From: CAZQFV01 sp964592645
Lineage (GTDB): Bacteria; Chloroflexota; Chloroflexia; DTKN01
NCBI GenBank assembly: GCA_964592645.1
Contig: CAZQFV010000009.1
Span: forward strand, 62,001-126,000
Direction: 5' to 3'
Length of the DNA stretch: 64,000 bases
Position numbers and translations under genes: made by a program. Of the stretch, positions 41,267-50,368 are shown piece by piece. The notes under the pieces were generated by a model. The model had not been told where the DNA came from, ran no database searches, and saw only the letters and a list, made by a program, of their open reading frames with translations. Every line of letters starts with the position of its first letter. The stretch's first letter is position 1.

Positions 41267-43702
41267 ATGCAGGACTATGAGAAGCTCGGTGTTTTCTACC
41301 TGGGCCGGGAGTACGACCTGGGTACCCAAAAGCTCCTGGACAATTTGCTGCTCTATGACTCGCGGGACCTGGTGACCCACGCGGTGGTCGTCGGCATGAC
41401 CGGCAGCGGGAAGACGGGGCTCTGCATAGGCATCATCGAGGAAGCGGCGATCGACGGCGTGCCGTCTATCCTCATCGACCCCAAGGGCGACCTGTCCAAC
41501 ATGCTGCTCACCTTCCCCTCCCTGACCGGCGAGGACTTTCTGCCCTGGGTCAACCCGGACGATGCGGCCCGCAAAGGGCTGGCGGTCGCCGATTACGCCG
41601 CCCAACAGGCCGCCCTCTGGAAAAAGGGGCTGGGGGATTGGGGGCAGAGCGGCGAGCGCATCCAGCGGCTGCGCGACTCCGCCGAGTTCACCATCTATAC
41701 CCCCGGCAGCAGCGCGGGAGTGCCCGTTTCGATCCTCAAATCGTTTGCCGCCCCGCCGATCGAGATCCTCGAAGACGGCGAATTGCTGCAGGAACGCATC
41801 AACGTCACGGTTACCGGCCTGCTGGGCCTGCTCAATATTCAGGCCGACCCCATGCAGAGCCGCGAGCACATCCTGCTCTCGACGATCATCGGCGAGATGT
41901 GGCGCCGGGGCCAGGATATGGACCTGGCGACCCTGATCGGGCAGGTCCAGAACCCGCCGCTCGCCAAGATCGGCGTCCTCGACCTGGAGTCGTTCTATCC
42001 ATCCAAGGACCGCTTCGGCCTGGTGATGGCGCTGAACAACCTGCTGGCCTCCCCGGGTTTCTGCGCTTGGCTAGAAGGAGTGCCGCTGGATATCGGGCAG
42101 ATCCTCCACACCCCCCAGGGCAAGCCGCGCGTGGCCATCTTCTCGATCGCCCACCTGGGAGACCCGGAGCGCATGTTCTTTGTCTCGATGCTCCTGAACC
42201 AGGTCCTGGGCTGGATGCGGACGCAGGCCGGCACGACCAGCCTGCGGGCCTTGGTCTACATGGACGAGATCTTTGGCTTCTTCCCGCCGATCGCCAATCC
42301 GCCCTCCAAGCAGCCCCTGCTGACCCTGCTCAAGCAGGCGCGGGCCTTTGGCGTCGGCATCGTCTTGGCGACGCAGAACCCCGTCGACCTGGACTACAAG
42401 GGCCTATCCAACGCCGGCACCTGGTTCATCGGCCGGCTGCAGGCCGAGCGCGACAAGTCCCGGGTGATGGAAGGGCTGGAGGGCGCGGCCGGCAGCGCCG
42501 GCGGGAGCTTTGACCGGCAGAAGATGGACCAGATCCTGGCGGGGCTGGGCAACCGCGTTTTCCTGATGAACAATACCCATGAAGATGCCCCGGTGACTTT
42601 CCAGACCCGCTGGTGTCTCTCCTATCTGCGGGGCCCCCTCACCCGCGCCCAGATCAAGCAGCTCATAGATCCCTACAAGGCCGCCCATCCGGCCCTGGGC
42701 GCTCCGCCGGCCGCGGCCGCCGCGCCCGTGGCCCAGCCGGCAGAGCCGGTCGCCGCGCCACCGACGCCTCCTGGCCGGCAGCCGACCCTGCCCGCGGAGA
42801 TCAGCCAGTTCTTCATTCCGCCGCGAGGGGGTGGGGAAGGCCTAATCTATCTCCCCATGCTAATCGGGGCGGCCAAGGTCCGCTTTGGCGACGCCAAGGC
42901 CAAGGCGGAAGGCACGAAGGACGTGCTCGTCATCACCCCGATCCTGGACCAGGCCGTGCCGGTGGACTGGGAAGGCGCTCGGGAGGTCATCGGCCTGGCG
43001 TTGAACGACCTGGAAAAGTCTCCCGCCCCGGGGGTCGCGTTTGGCGACCTGCCCTCTCCGGCGGCCAAGGCCAAGAACTATGCCGGCTGGGAGAAGGATT
43101 TCGTCGCCTGGGTCTATGGCAGCCAGTCCCTGGAAGTGCTGCGCAGCCCGAGCACCGGGCAGGTGTCGCGGGCCGGCGAGGACGAGCGCGATTTCCGCAT
43201 CCGCCTACAGCAAGCCTCGCGCGAGAAACGGGATGCCGCCGTCGAGGTGCTGCGCCAAAAGTACAGCGCCAGGATCAATGCGCTTCAGGAGCGGATTCGC
43301 AAGGCCGAGCAGGCGGTGGAGCGCGAGGCGGCCCAGGCCAGCCAGGCCAAGGTGCAGACGGCGCTCTCGTTTGGCGCCACGCTGCTGGGGGCCTTCACCG
43401 GGCGCAAGCTGGTCAGCGCATCCAGCCTGGGCCGGGCCACCACCGCGATGCGGGGCATCGGCCGCTCCGCGCAGCAGCAGAGCGATGTCGGCCGCGCCAA
43501 GGAGACGGTCGAGGCGTACAAGAAACAGTTGGCAGAACTGAACGCGCAGTTCGAGGCGGACTGCGCGGCGCTGGAGAGCAGGATCGATCCCCTCACCGAA
43601 GTTCTGGAGACGGTGGTGATCAAGCCCAAGAAAGCCGACATCAGCGTCCAGCTCGTGTCGCTGGTCTGGGCACCGTATCGGGGCGATGCGCCGGCCTGGT
43701 AG
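41267..43702 (+). CDS. HerA/DUF853-like ATPase with C-terminal coiled coil
   Basis: This 811-residue protein starts at ATG 41267 behind GGAGGAGG. It begins with a short beta region, then Walker A VVGMTGSGKTGL near 44 and a Walker-B-like YMDEIFGFF near 331. LATQNPVDLDYKGLSNAGTWF and GRLQAERDKSRV are typical of the HerA/TraG/VirB4 DNA-translocating ATPase superfamily. A Pro/Ala linker (about 485-515) leads to a second beta-rich part. Charged coiled coils follow (about 640-695 and 735-780), flanking a Gly/Ala-rich hydrophobic stretch (ATLLGAFTGRKL). The function is unknown; DNA or protein translocation at the membrane is inferred from the ATPase family. No recognisable nuclease NurA or conjugation gene is adjacent. 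Confidence 0.8.
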   Translation: MQDYEKLGVFYLGREYDLGTQKLLDNLLLYDSRDLVTHAVVVGMTGSGKTGLCIGIIEEAAIDGVPSILIDPKGDLSNMLLTFPSLTGEDFLPWVNPDDAARKGLAVADYAAQQAALWKKGLGDWGQSGERIQRLRDSAEFTIYTPGSSAGVPVSILKSFAAPPIEILEDGELLQERINVTVTGLLGLLNIQADPMQSREHILLSTIIGEMWRRGQDMDLATLIGQVQNPPLAKIGVLDLESFYPSKDRFGLVMALNNLLASPGFCAWLEGVPLDIGQILHTPQGKPRVAIFSIAHLGDPERMFFVSMLLNQVLGWMRTQAGTTSLRALVYMDEIFGFFPPIANPPSKQPLLTLLKQARAFGVGIVLATQNPVDLDYKGLSNAGTWFIGRLQAERDKSRVMEGLEGAAGSAGGSFDRQKMDQILAGLGNRVFLMNNTHEDAPVTFQTRWCLSYLRGPLTRAQIKQLIDPYKAAHPALGAPPAAAAAPVAQPAEPVAAPPTPPGRQPTLPAEISQFFIPPRGGGEGLIYLPMLIGAAKVRFGDAKAKAEGTKDVLVITPILDQAVPVDWEGAREVIGLALNDLEKSPAPGVAFGDLPSPAAKAKNYAGWEKDFVAWVYGSQSLEVLRSPSTGQVSRAGEDERDFRIRLQQASREKRDAAVEVLRQKYSARINALQERIRKAEQAVEREAAQASQAKVQTALSFGATLLGAFTGRKLVSASSLGRATTAMRGIGRSAQQQSDVGRAKETVEAYKKQLAELNAQFEADCAALESRIDPLTEVLETVVIKPKKADISVQLVSLVWAPYRGDAPAW

Positions 43703-43724
43703 ATAAGCGCTTCCCCGCCTGCAC

Positions 43725-44961
43725 GTGGTCGCCGTGCGCTACGTCGGTAGCCGGCCGGCCATGGGCGACGAGCGCGCCCTGGACGCCTACGCGGCCTCCG
43801 GCGCCTACGGCGCGGCCGGCGTGCCCTACACCGTGGTCGAGCCGGCCTTCCCCGAGGAGCAGCGCGGCGACGACGAGATCGCCAACGTCGGCCGGCTCTG
43901 CGGGGCCATCGCCGAGGCTGTGGCGGAGGCCCGCCGCGCCGGCTGCGCCCTCCTCCTCACCGGCGGCAACTGCGCCCACGCCGTGGGCGTCCTCGGCGGC
44001 CTGCAGGAGGCCCACGGGCCGGCCGCGCGCCTCGGCCTGGTCTGGTTCGACGCCCACGGCGATTTCAACACCCCCCACACCACCCTCACCGGCAGCCTGG
44101 GCGGCATGCCCGTGGCCGTCTGCGCCGGCCTGGGCCTGCCCCGCTGGCGCGATCTGGCGCATATCGCCGCCCCCCCTGCCCACCGAGCGCATCGTGCTCG
44201 TCGGCCCGCGCCGCCTCGACCCCGCGGAAGAGCAGTTGATCCGCGCCACCGACGTGACCATCGCCGCTCCGGCCCGCGGCTTTCCCGGCACGGACCTGCC
44301 GCAGAGCATTGCCCGCCTGGCCGGCCGCTGCGACCTGCTCTACCTGCACATCGACGCCGATATCCTTGACCGCTCCTATGTCCCCAACCACCGCACCGCC
44401 GAGCCGGGCGGCCCCGATATGGCCCAGGCGCAGGCCGCCGTGGACACGGTGCTGGCCACCGGCAAGTTCGCCGCCCTGACGCTGGTCTCGGCCTATGGCG
44501 CCGGCCGGGGCGGCGCGGTGAGCGTGGATTCGGGGATCGCCCTCCTGCGGAGCGGCCTGGCCTCCTGGCGCTGCTACGGCCTGCCGGGCGAGGCTCCGGA
44601 GACGCCCTTCCAGTTCCTTGACCCCGGCCCGCCGGTGGACGGGGTCCTGGAACTGGTCCTGAAGGAGACCCGGCCGGCCGAACCGGAGCGCGGCTACGTT
44701 CCGGTCTACAGGTTCGCCATGGTGGCGGCCGGCCGGGATGAAGTCATCGGCCAGCCTCGCCCCTCGCCCCCCACCCCCAAATCATCCTTTCGTTGCTTGA
44801 CGCATTTCCTCCTCTGTGTTATACTATGCGCCGAAAAAGGGGCACACCGTACCGCTCGTGCCCCGATGTCAAGTAGAGCCCGTCTTTGCGGCCCGATCAG
44901 ACAACGACAGCGCTGTAAAGCAGGGGATCTTTGGATGTGGCGCTTCGATCCAGACAGATGA
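43725..44961 (+). pseudogene. Arginase/agmatinase-family gene with a frameshift in a C7 run
   Basis: The first frame (from GTG 43725) carries LLLTGGNCAHAVGVLGG and LVWFDAHGDFNTPHTT, the first metal-binding motifs of the ureohydrolase fold. It then loses sense after DLAHIAAP. The rest of the protein continues in the +1 frame with RIVLVGPRRLDPAEEQL and LLYLHIDADILDRSYVPNH (the second Asp pair). The break is at seven Cs around 44170. With six Cs the protein reads through. This may be a sequencing error or a real mutation. The second frame runs to 44961, past a strong promoter at 44797, so the true end is uncertain; another C-rich stretch at about 44760 could hide a second indel. No ribosome site is obvious for the start, and it is 22 bp after the ATPase gene. 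Confidence 0.75.
44797..44825 (+). promoter_or_regulatory. Promoter of the peptide ABC importer operon
   Basis: TTGACG (44797-44802), 17 bases, TATACT (44820-44825) on the plus strand, a strong housekeeping promoter. The predicted start near 44832 leaves a leader of about 335 bases before the binding-protein gene. Confidence 0.8.
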
Positions 44962-45166
44962 GGACACGGCACCTAATAGAACATGGGGACCGCGCCGGAT
45001 GCCCCTATCCGGCGATCGTCTGTCTGTTTGGTCTGGCCACACCCACCCTGGTTTCGCAGTGCCGAAGGAGGTGATGCCTAGCCCCGCTGTTGCTCCGGGA
45101 GCCCCATGGGTTCCAATCTCCAGGTCCCCGTCTGAATGGCAAAGACATTCCTAGGAGGAGATTCAA
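44832..45166 (+). other. Long structured 5' leader of the ABC importer operon
   Basis: The leader contains a hairpin GGGGCAC/GTGCCCC (44839-44864) right at the predicted start. A second hairpin is CGCCGGAT-GCCCCT-ATCCGGCG (44993-45014). An AAGGAGGTGAT (45065-45075) complements the 3' end of 16S rRNA over 11 bases. A short open frame follows the last of these. No known riboswitch class was recognised. Regulation by RNA structure is an inference. Confidence 0.5.
45074..45154 (+). CDS. Possible 26-residue leader peptide upstream of the ABC importer
   Basis: ATG 45074 opens a 26-codon frame with Pro and Ser enriched (MPSPAVAPGAPWVP). It ends at TAG 45152-45154, and that stop is part of the TAGGAGGAG ribosome site of the binding-protein gene. 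Translation through it would bring ribosomes to the next start. The very strong AAGGAGGTGAT overlaps the ATG, so spacing is only two bases, which is poor. It may instead be a ribosome standby site. Confidence 0.3.
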   Translation: MPSPAVAPGAPWVPISRSPSEWQRHS

Positions 45167-47731
45167 ATGTCCAAGAAATGGATGCTGGTTCTCGGTATCG
45201 TCGTGCTGGGCCTGATGGCGGTCATCGCCGCCTGCGGCCCGGAGACAACCCCGTCCGAAAAGATTGTCACTCAGGTGGTCCCGGGCGCGACCCAGGTCCA
45301 GGTCGTGACCGTTCCGCCGGTCGTCGTCGAGCCCACCGCCAAGCCGATTGAGCGCCGGGGCGCCTGGCTCGACCAGGTGATCATGATCGCCGAGCCCGAC
45401 GGCGCCAAGGCCGTCACCCGCCTGGAGTCCGCCGAGATCGACGTCTACGCCTACGCCCTCTCCAACCGCAACCTCTTCGCCCGCGTCCGGGACAACCCGG
45501 ACCTGGCCTACGGCAGCTCCTTTGGCTCCTACAACGAGATCACCTTCAACTGCTACGCCGGCCCGGTCTTTAGCGGCACCAACAGGTTGAACCCCTTCGG
45601 TTCGGCCAAGGTCCGCGAGGCCATGAACTACCTGCTCGACCGCGACTACATCGTGCAGGAGATCATGGGAGGGCTGGCTGCGCCGAAGTACACCACCCTC
45701 AACAGTGCCTTCCCCGACTATGCCAAGTACGCCGACGTGGCCCGCGCGGTCGAGTTGAAGTACGCCTACAACCCCGCCAAGGCCAAGGAGATCATCGACG
45801 CCGAGATGGTCGCTATGGGCGCGACAATCGAGGGTGGCAAGTATATGTACAACGGCGAGCAGGTCACCCTGATCTTTATCATCCGCACCGAGGATGAGCG
45901 CCGGGCCATCGGCGACTATGTCTCCACCCAGTTGGAGAGCATCGGTTTCGCCGTGGACCGCCAGTACAAACGCTCCTCGGAAGCTTCCCCGATCTGGGTG
46001 CGCAGCAACCCGGCCGACGGCCTGTGGCACCTCTATACCGGCGGTTGGGTCACTACGGCCATCAGCCGCGATGACGGCAGCAACTTTGCCTTCTTCTACC
46101 TGGCCGGCCGCTATCCCATTCCGCTGTGGAATACCTACGTCAATACCCCCGAGTTCACCGAGGTCGCCGAGAAGCTGGAAGTCAACGACTTTTCCACCCT
46201 GGAGGAGCGCGACGCCCTCTTCGCCAAGGCTCTGCCCTTGGCTATGGAGGCCTCGCAGCGCGTCTGGCTGGTCGACCGCAAGGGCTTCTCCCCGTATCGC
46301 GCTGGCGTCGCGGTGGCTACTGACCTGGCCGGCGGCATCTACACCGGCGCCCTGTGGCCGCAGACCCTGCGCCGCGAGGGCCAGGTCGGCGGCGCGATGA
46401 CCGTGGCCACGGCCGATCTCCTCGTCGACCCCTGGAACCCGGTCGCCGGTTCGAACTGGGCCTACGACATGTTCCCGATCCGCGGTATCTCGGACAGCGC
46501 CACCAAGTCCGACCCGTTCACCGGCCTGGTCTGGCCGCAGCGCATCGAGCGCGCCGAGTGCGTCGTGAAGGAAGGCCTGCCGGTCGGCAAGACCCTCGAC
46601 TGGATCGAAGTGTCGTTCGCGCCCTCCATCGAGGTCCCGGGTGACGCCTGGGTCGACTGGGACGCCACCAACCAGGTGTTCGTCACCGCGGGCGAGAAGT
46701 ACACCCAGACCCAGACCACCCTGTCCAAGTGCACCGTCTACTACCCGGCCGACCTCTGGGATACCGTCAAGTGGCACGACGGCAGCAACCTCTCCGTGGG
46801 TGACTTTATCTTCTACATGATCTTGCAGTTCGACCGGGCCAAGCCGGAGAGCGCGGTCTACGACGAGTCTGCCGTTAGCAACCTCGAGACCCTGCTGTCC
46901 CACCTCAAGGGCTGGAAGATCGTCTCCACCAATCCGCTGGTCATCGAGACCTATGACGACCTGTGGTACCTGGATGCCGAGTACATGCCCACGCCCTGGT
47001 GGCCCTACTACTCCTACGGCCAGGCCGCCTGGCACAACCTGGTCCCGGGCCTGCGCGCCGAGGCCCAAAAGTCGCTGGCCTTTTCCGCCGACAAGGCCGA
47101 TGCGCTGGGCGTCGAGTGGATGAGCATGGTCTCCGGCCCCAGCCTGGAGATCCTGAACGGCGAGCTGATCTCGGCCACCGCCGAGACCTATATCCCCTAC
47201 GCCCCGACGATGGGCCAGTACGTCACCGCCGAGGAGGCCACCGCCCGCTACGCCAACCTGGCTACGTGGTACGACAACAAGGGCCACTTCTGGTTGGGCA
47301 CCGGTCCCTACTACCTGGAGAAGGCCTTCCCGCTGGAGAAGACCGTCCTGCTGAAGCGCAACCTGGAGTACACCGACGACGCCAACAAGTGGCTGCGCTT
47401 CTCCGAGCCCAAGATCGCCGACGTCGAAGTTTCCGGCCCCCAGAGCGTGGCCATCGGCAAGGAAGCGACCTTTGACGTGCTCGTTACCTTCAAGGACGAG
47501 CCCTATCCGATCGCCGACGTCGCCCAGGTCAAGTACCTGGTGCTCGACGCCACCGGGGCCCTGGCCGGCTCCGGCCTGGGCGAGGCCGTCGCCGACGGCC
47601 AGTGGAAGGTCACCCTGCCGGCCGAGCTCACCGCCAAGCTGGCGGCCGGCTCCAACCGCCTGGAGGTTATCGTCGTCCCCAGCGTGGTGAGCGTGCCCTC
47701 CTTTGCGGCGTACCAGTTCGTGACCCAGTAG
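45167..47731 (+). CDS. ABC transporter substrate-binding lipoprotein (family 5, peptide-type), oversized
   Basis: This 854-residue protein starts at ATG 45167 behind AGGAGGAG. The signal peptide VLGLMAVIAAC has a lipobox Cys at residue 23, so it is lipid-anchored outside the cell. A Pro/Val/Thr linker (about 30-60) precedes an SBP_bac_5 fold with NPFGSAKVREAMNYLLDRDYI and DLWDTVKWHDGSNLSVGDF (the family's conserved substrate-domain motif). Typical family members have about 550 residues. Here extra length comes from duplicated lobe segments and a C-terminal beta domain from about residue 754 (VEVSGPQSVAIGKEATFDVLVTF). It captures peptides or similar solutes and leads the five-gene operon. Confidence 0.9.
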   Translation: MSKKWMLVLGIVVLGLMAVIAACGPETTPSEKIVTQVVPGATQVQVVTVPPVVVEPTAKPIERRGAWLDQVIMIAEPDGAKAVTRLESAEIDVYAYALSNRNLFARVRDNPDLAYGSSFGSYNEITFNCYAGPVFSGTNRLNPFGSAKVREAMNYLLDRDYIVQEIMGGLAAPKYTTLNSAFPDYAKYADVARAVELKYAYNPAKAKEIIDAEMVAMGATIEGGKYMYNGEQVTLIFIIRTEDERRAIGDYVSTQLESIGFAVDRQYKRSSEASPIWVRSNPADGLWHLYTGGWVTTAISRDDGSNFAFFYLAGRYPIPLWNTYVNTPEFTEVAEKLEVNDFSTLEERDALFAKALPLAMEASQRVWLVDRKGFSPYRAGVAVATDLAGGIYTGALWPQTLRREGQVGGAMTVATADLLVDPWNPVAGSNWAYDMFPIRGISDSATKSDPFTGLVWPQRIERAECVVKEGLPVGKTLDWIEVSFAPSIEVPGDAWVDWDATNQVFVTAGEKYTQTQTTLSKCTVYYPADLWDTVKWHDGSNLSVGDFIFYMILQFDRAKPESAVYDESAVSNLETLLSHLKGWKIVSTNPLVIETYDDLWYLDAEYMPTPWWPYYSYGQAAWHNLVPGLRAEAQKSLAFSADKADALGVEWMSMVSGPSLEILNGELISATAETYIPYAPTMGQYVTAEEATARYANLATWYDNKGHFWLGTGPYYLEKAFPLEKTVLLKRNLEYTDDANKWLRFSEPKIADVEVSGPQSVAIGKEATFDVLVTFKDEPYPIADVAQVKYLVLDATGALAGSGLGEAVADGQWKVTLPAELTAKLAAGSNRLEVIVVPSVVSVPSFAAYQFVTQ

Positions 47732-47755
47732 CAGTAAGCGGGTCCTGACGTTCGT

Positions 47756-47791
47756 GGTGGGGGCGAGGCGGTGCCTGTCCTCGCCCCCACC
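47756..47791 (+). other. Intercistronic stem-loop between binding-protein and permease genes
   Basis: GGTGGGGGCGAGG (47756-47768) pairs perfectly with CCTCGCCCCCACC (47779-47791) around a ten-base loop. It has no U-tract. In ABC operons such hairpins often stabilise upstream mRNA or partly terminate, giving excess binding protein. Confidence 0.7.
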
Positions 47792-47816
47792 GTTCCCCCC
47801 CCGGGAGAGGTGGCCC

Positions 47817-48962
47817 ATGTCCGAGACAGTCCAGCTCACCAAGGCGGGCGCGAGCCCGGGCAAACCGAAAAAGTACAGCGCCGCCGGGCAGACCCTGCGG
47901 CGCCTCACCGTCTATACGGTGGTTCGCCTGCTGACCCTCTTCGTCGTTGTGGTCGTCGGCGTCTACCTGACGATCCTGATCGCCAATATGGGCGGCTATG
48001 TGGACCGCATCCGCTCCGGGCAGATCCGCGAGTCGGTCGGCCTGCAGATCCTCAGCAATCCGGCCTATCGACACATGGATATCGCCGAGCGCAACAGGAT
48101 CATCGATGAACAGGTCGCCCTGCAGGAGAAGCGCCTGGGCCTGGACCGACCGTTCCTGGTGCGCAGCTTCGACTTTCTCAAAGACGCCCTGACCCTGAAT
48201 CTGGGGCGGGCCCTGTTTATGAGCAGCGACAGCGGCTCCAAACTGGTCCGTAATATTATCCTGGAACGGCTCCCCTCGACCTTGGTGCTCTTTGCCACGG
48301 CCGACTTGATCCTATTCTTCACCGCGCTCTTTATCGCCCTGGCCCTCTCGCGGAGCTATGGCAGTTTCTTCGACCGTCTGATCATCGCCCTGACGCCCAC
48401 TTCGGCCGCGCCGGCCTGGTTCTACGGCATCTTTCTGCTGCTGATCTTTGCCGGCTTGCTCAGGGCCTTGCCCTTTGGCGGGATGGTCGACGCCCCGCCG
48501 CCCTCCAACCCCCTGGAGTACGGCCTCAGCTTGGCCAAGCACTTGATCTTGCCCGTCGCCGCCTGGATGATTAGCCAGAGCGTGATCAGTATCTTTGGCT
48601 GGCGCACCTTCTTCCTGATCTACTCCAGCGAGGATTACGTCGACATGGCCAAAGCCAAGGGGCTGCCCGACCGTATGATCGAGCGCCGCTACATCCTGCG
48701 CCCGACCCTGCCGAACATCATCACCAGCTTCGCCCTGATGCTGATCGCTATGTGGGGTGGGGCCATCATCCTGGAGACGGTCTTCAACTGGCCGGGGCTG
48801 GGGCGGCTGTACAACGAGGCCATCGGCCTGAACGAGACATCGGTCATCGTGGGCAATACCGTGATCTACGGCTACCTGTTGGCAGTCACCGTGTTCCTGC
48901 TCGAGTTTATCTACGCGGCGGTGGACCCGCGGGTCAAGATCGGCGGGGGGACAAGGCAATGA
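47817..48962 (+). CDS. ABC transporter permease, DppB-like
   Basis: This 381-residue inner-membrane permease has a basic N-terminus and a first membrane span (VVRLLTLFVVVVVGVYLTILI). A large periplasmic/extracellular loop contains MDIAERNRIIDEQ and LGLDRPFLVRSF. Five further spans follow. The EAA-type cytoplasmic loop reads YVDMAKAKGLPDRMIERRYILRP near 270-292. This matches DppB/OppB permeases that pair with SBP family 5. ATG 47817 follows GGGAGAGG. It overlaps the next permease by four bases (ATGA), showing tight coupling. Confidence 0.9.
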   Translation: MSETVQLTKAGASPGKPKKYSAAGQTLRRLTVYTVVRLLTLFVVVVVGVYLTILIANMGGYVDRIRSGQIRESVGLQILSNPAYRHMDIAERNRIIDEQVALQEKRLGLDRPFLVRSFDFLKDALTLNLGRALFMSSDSGSKLVRNIILERLPSTLVLFATADLILFFTALFIALALSRSYGSFFDRLIIALTPTSAAPAWFYGIFLLLIFAGLLRALPFGGMVDAPPPSNPLEYGLSLAKHLILPVAAWMISQSVISIFGWRTFFLIYSSEDYVDMAKAKGLPDRMIERRYILRPTLPNIITSFALMLIAMWGGAIILETVFNWPGLGRLYNEAIGLNETSVIVGNTVIYGYLLAVTVFLLEFIYAAVDPRVKIGGGTRQ

Positions 48963-50365
48963 AAAGCTTCCTGAATACGCTGCGCGAGTTCCGACGCTAC
49001 CCTTCGGCCATCGTGGGGCTCATGGTCGTCCTGGCCCTGGTGGTCATGGCCATCTACGCCGTCGTCACGATCCCCTACCAGGAGGCCATCCGCCTCTGGC
49101 GAGGCGGCGTCGGCGTCTGGGAGGAGTACCCGCGCCTGGCCCCGCCGGCCTGGCTCAACTGGTTCAACAGCAAAAAGGTCCCCGAGACGCTGATCCTGAA
49201 GAGCGCCGCGGGCGGCGCGGAAAGGGCGGTGGAGCAGCGCAGTGCCACGACCAGCATCATCACCCTGACCTATACCTTTGACTACCGCTACGACGACTTT
49301 CCGCAGGAACTGGCCCTCTTCATCCGTGCCTCCTACCCCACTGCCTCGGAGGCGCCGGCCCTCTCCTTTGCCACCTTTGCTTGGCGCACCCCCGATGGGC
49401 GGGAAGCCTCCTTGGGTTCGCTGAACCTGACCCCCGTGGTCACGGTGCGTTTCTCCCAGGACGCCAACCTGCTGCGCAAGCTCCGCCGCTTCATCCCCGC
49501 GGGCGTCAACGTCAATGAGCGGGAGAGGAGCGAGGGTATGGTCCTGGAGAAGCTGCTTTTCCTCGATCCGAACGTGGCTACTCCCACCCCGCTCAAGGGG
49601 ACCTACACCTTTACCCTCCAGACCACGACCTTTGCGGCCGGGGCCGACATCGAAGCCGACCTTGTCATCTATGGCCAACTGTACGGGATCGCCGGCACCG
49701 ACCACTACCGCCGCGACCTGCTCATCCCGATCCTCTGGGGTGCGCCGATCGCCCTGTCCTTCGGCCTCCTGGCGGCCCTGGGCACTACCCTGACCACGAT
49801 GTCGCTGGCCGCCATCAGCACCTGGTACGGCGGCATCGTCGACCAGGTCATCCAGCGCATCACCGAGGTCAACATGAACCTGCCGGTGCTGGCCATCCTG
49901 ATCATGGTCGGCACCTTTTACAACCGCAGTATCTGGTTGATGCTGGGATTGATCATCCTGTTCAATATCTTTGGCGCCGCGATCAAGAACTACCGGGCCA
50001 TCTTCCTGCAGGTCAAGGAGGCGGCCTACATCGAAGCCGCCCGCTCCTACGGCGCCGGCAACCTGCGTATCGTCTTCCGCTACATGGTCCCGCGGATCAT
50101 CCCGATGATCATCCCCGGCCTGGTCACCGGTGTCCCCGGCTACGTCTTCCTGGAGGCCTCCCTGGCCTACCTGGGCTTGGGAGATCCCTCGCTGCCCACC
50201 TGGGGCAAGGTGGTCAACGACGCCGCCACGATGGGCGCGCTCTATAACGGCCAGTACTATTGGGTGCTGGAGCCGGCCGTCCTGCTGATGATTACCGGCC
50301 TGGGGTTCGCCATGGTCGGTTTCGCCCTGGACCGCATCTTTAACCCCCGACTGCGAGGTATGTAG
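48959..50365 (+). CDS. ABC transporter permease, DppC-like, with about 200-residue external insert
   Basis: This 468-residue permease has a cytoplasmic N-terminus (LREFRRYPSAIVGL), a first span (about 16-40), and an insert of about 200 residues (41-250). The insert contains beta-rich, aromatic segments such as TTSIITLTYTFDYRYDDF. The usual DppC core follows: LLIPILWGAPIALSFGLL, EAAYIEAARSYGAGNLRIVFRYM (EAA loop), and GYVFLEASLAYLGLGDPSLPTWGKV, a DppC hallmark. Ordinary DppC proteins have about 300 residues. The insert lies on the outside, where it could contact the large binding protein. ATG 48959 overlaps the previous stop. Confidence 0.88.
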   Translation: MKSFLNTLREFRRYPSAIVGLMVVLALVVMAIYAVVTIPYQEAIRLWRGGVGVWEEYPRLAPPAWLNWFNSKKVPETLILKSAAGGAERAVEQRSATTSIITLTYTFDYRYDDFPQELALFIRASYPTASEAPALSFATFAWRTPDGREASLGSLNLTPVVTVRFSQDANLLRKLRRFIPAGVNVNERERSEGMVLEKLLFLDPNVATPTPLKGTYTFTLQTTTFAAGADIEADLVIYGQLYGIAGTDHYRRDLLIPILWGAPIALSFGLLAALGTTLTTMSLAAISTWYGGIVDQVIQRITEVNMNLPVLAILIMVGTFYNRSIWLMLGLIILFNIFGAAIKNYRAIFLQVKEAAYIEAARSYGAGNLRIVFRYMVPRIIPMIIPGLVTGVPGYVFLEASLAYLGLGDPSLPTWGKVVNDAATMGALYNGQYYWVLEPAVLLMITGLGFAMVGFALDRIFNPRLRGM

Positions 50366-50368
50366 CCG

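Noticed and set aside
46440..46460. A GGTTCGAAC stretch resembling a tRNA T-loop.
   Set aside because: It lies inside the binding-protein gene and no acceptor or anticodon stem can be formed around it. No tRNA was found elsewhere.
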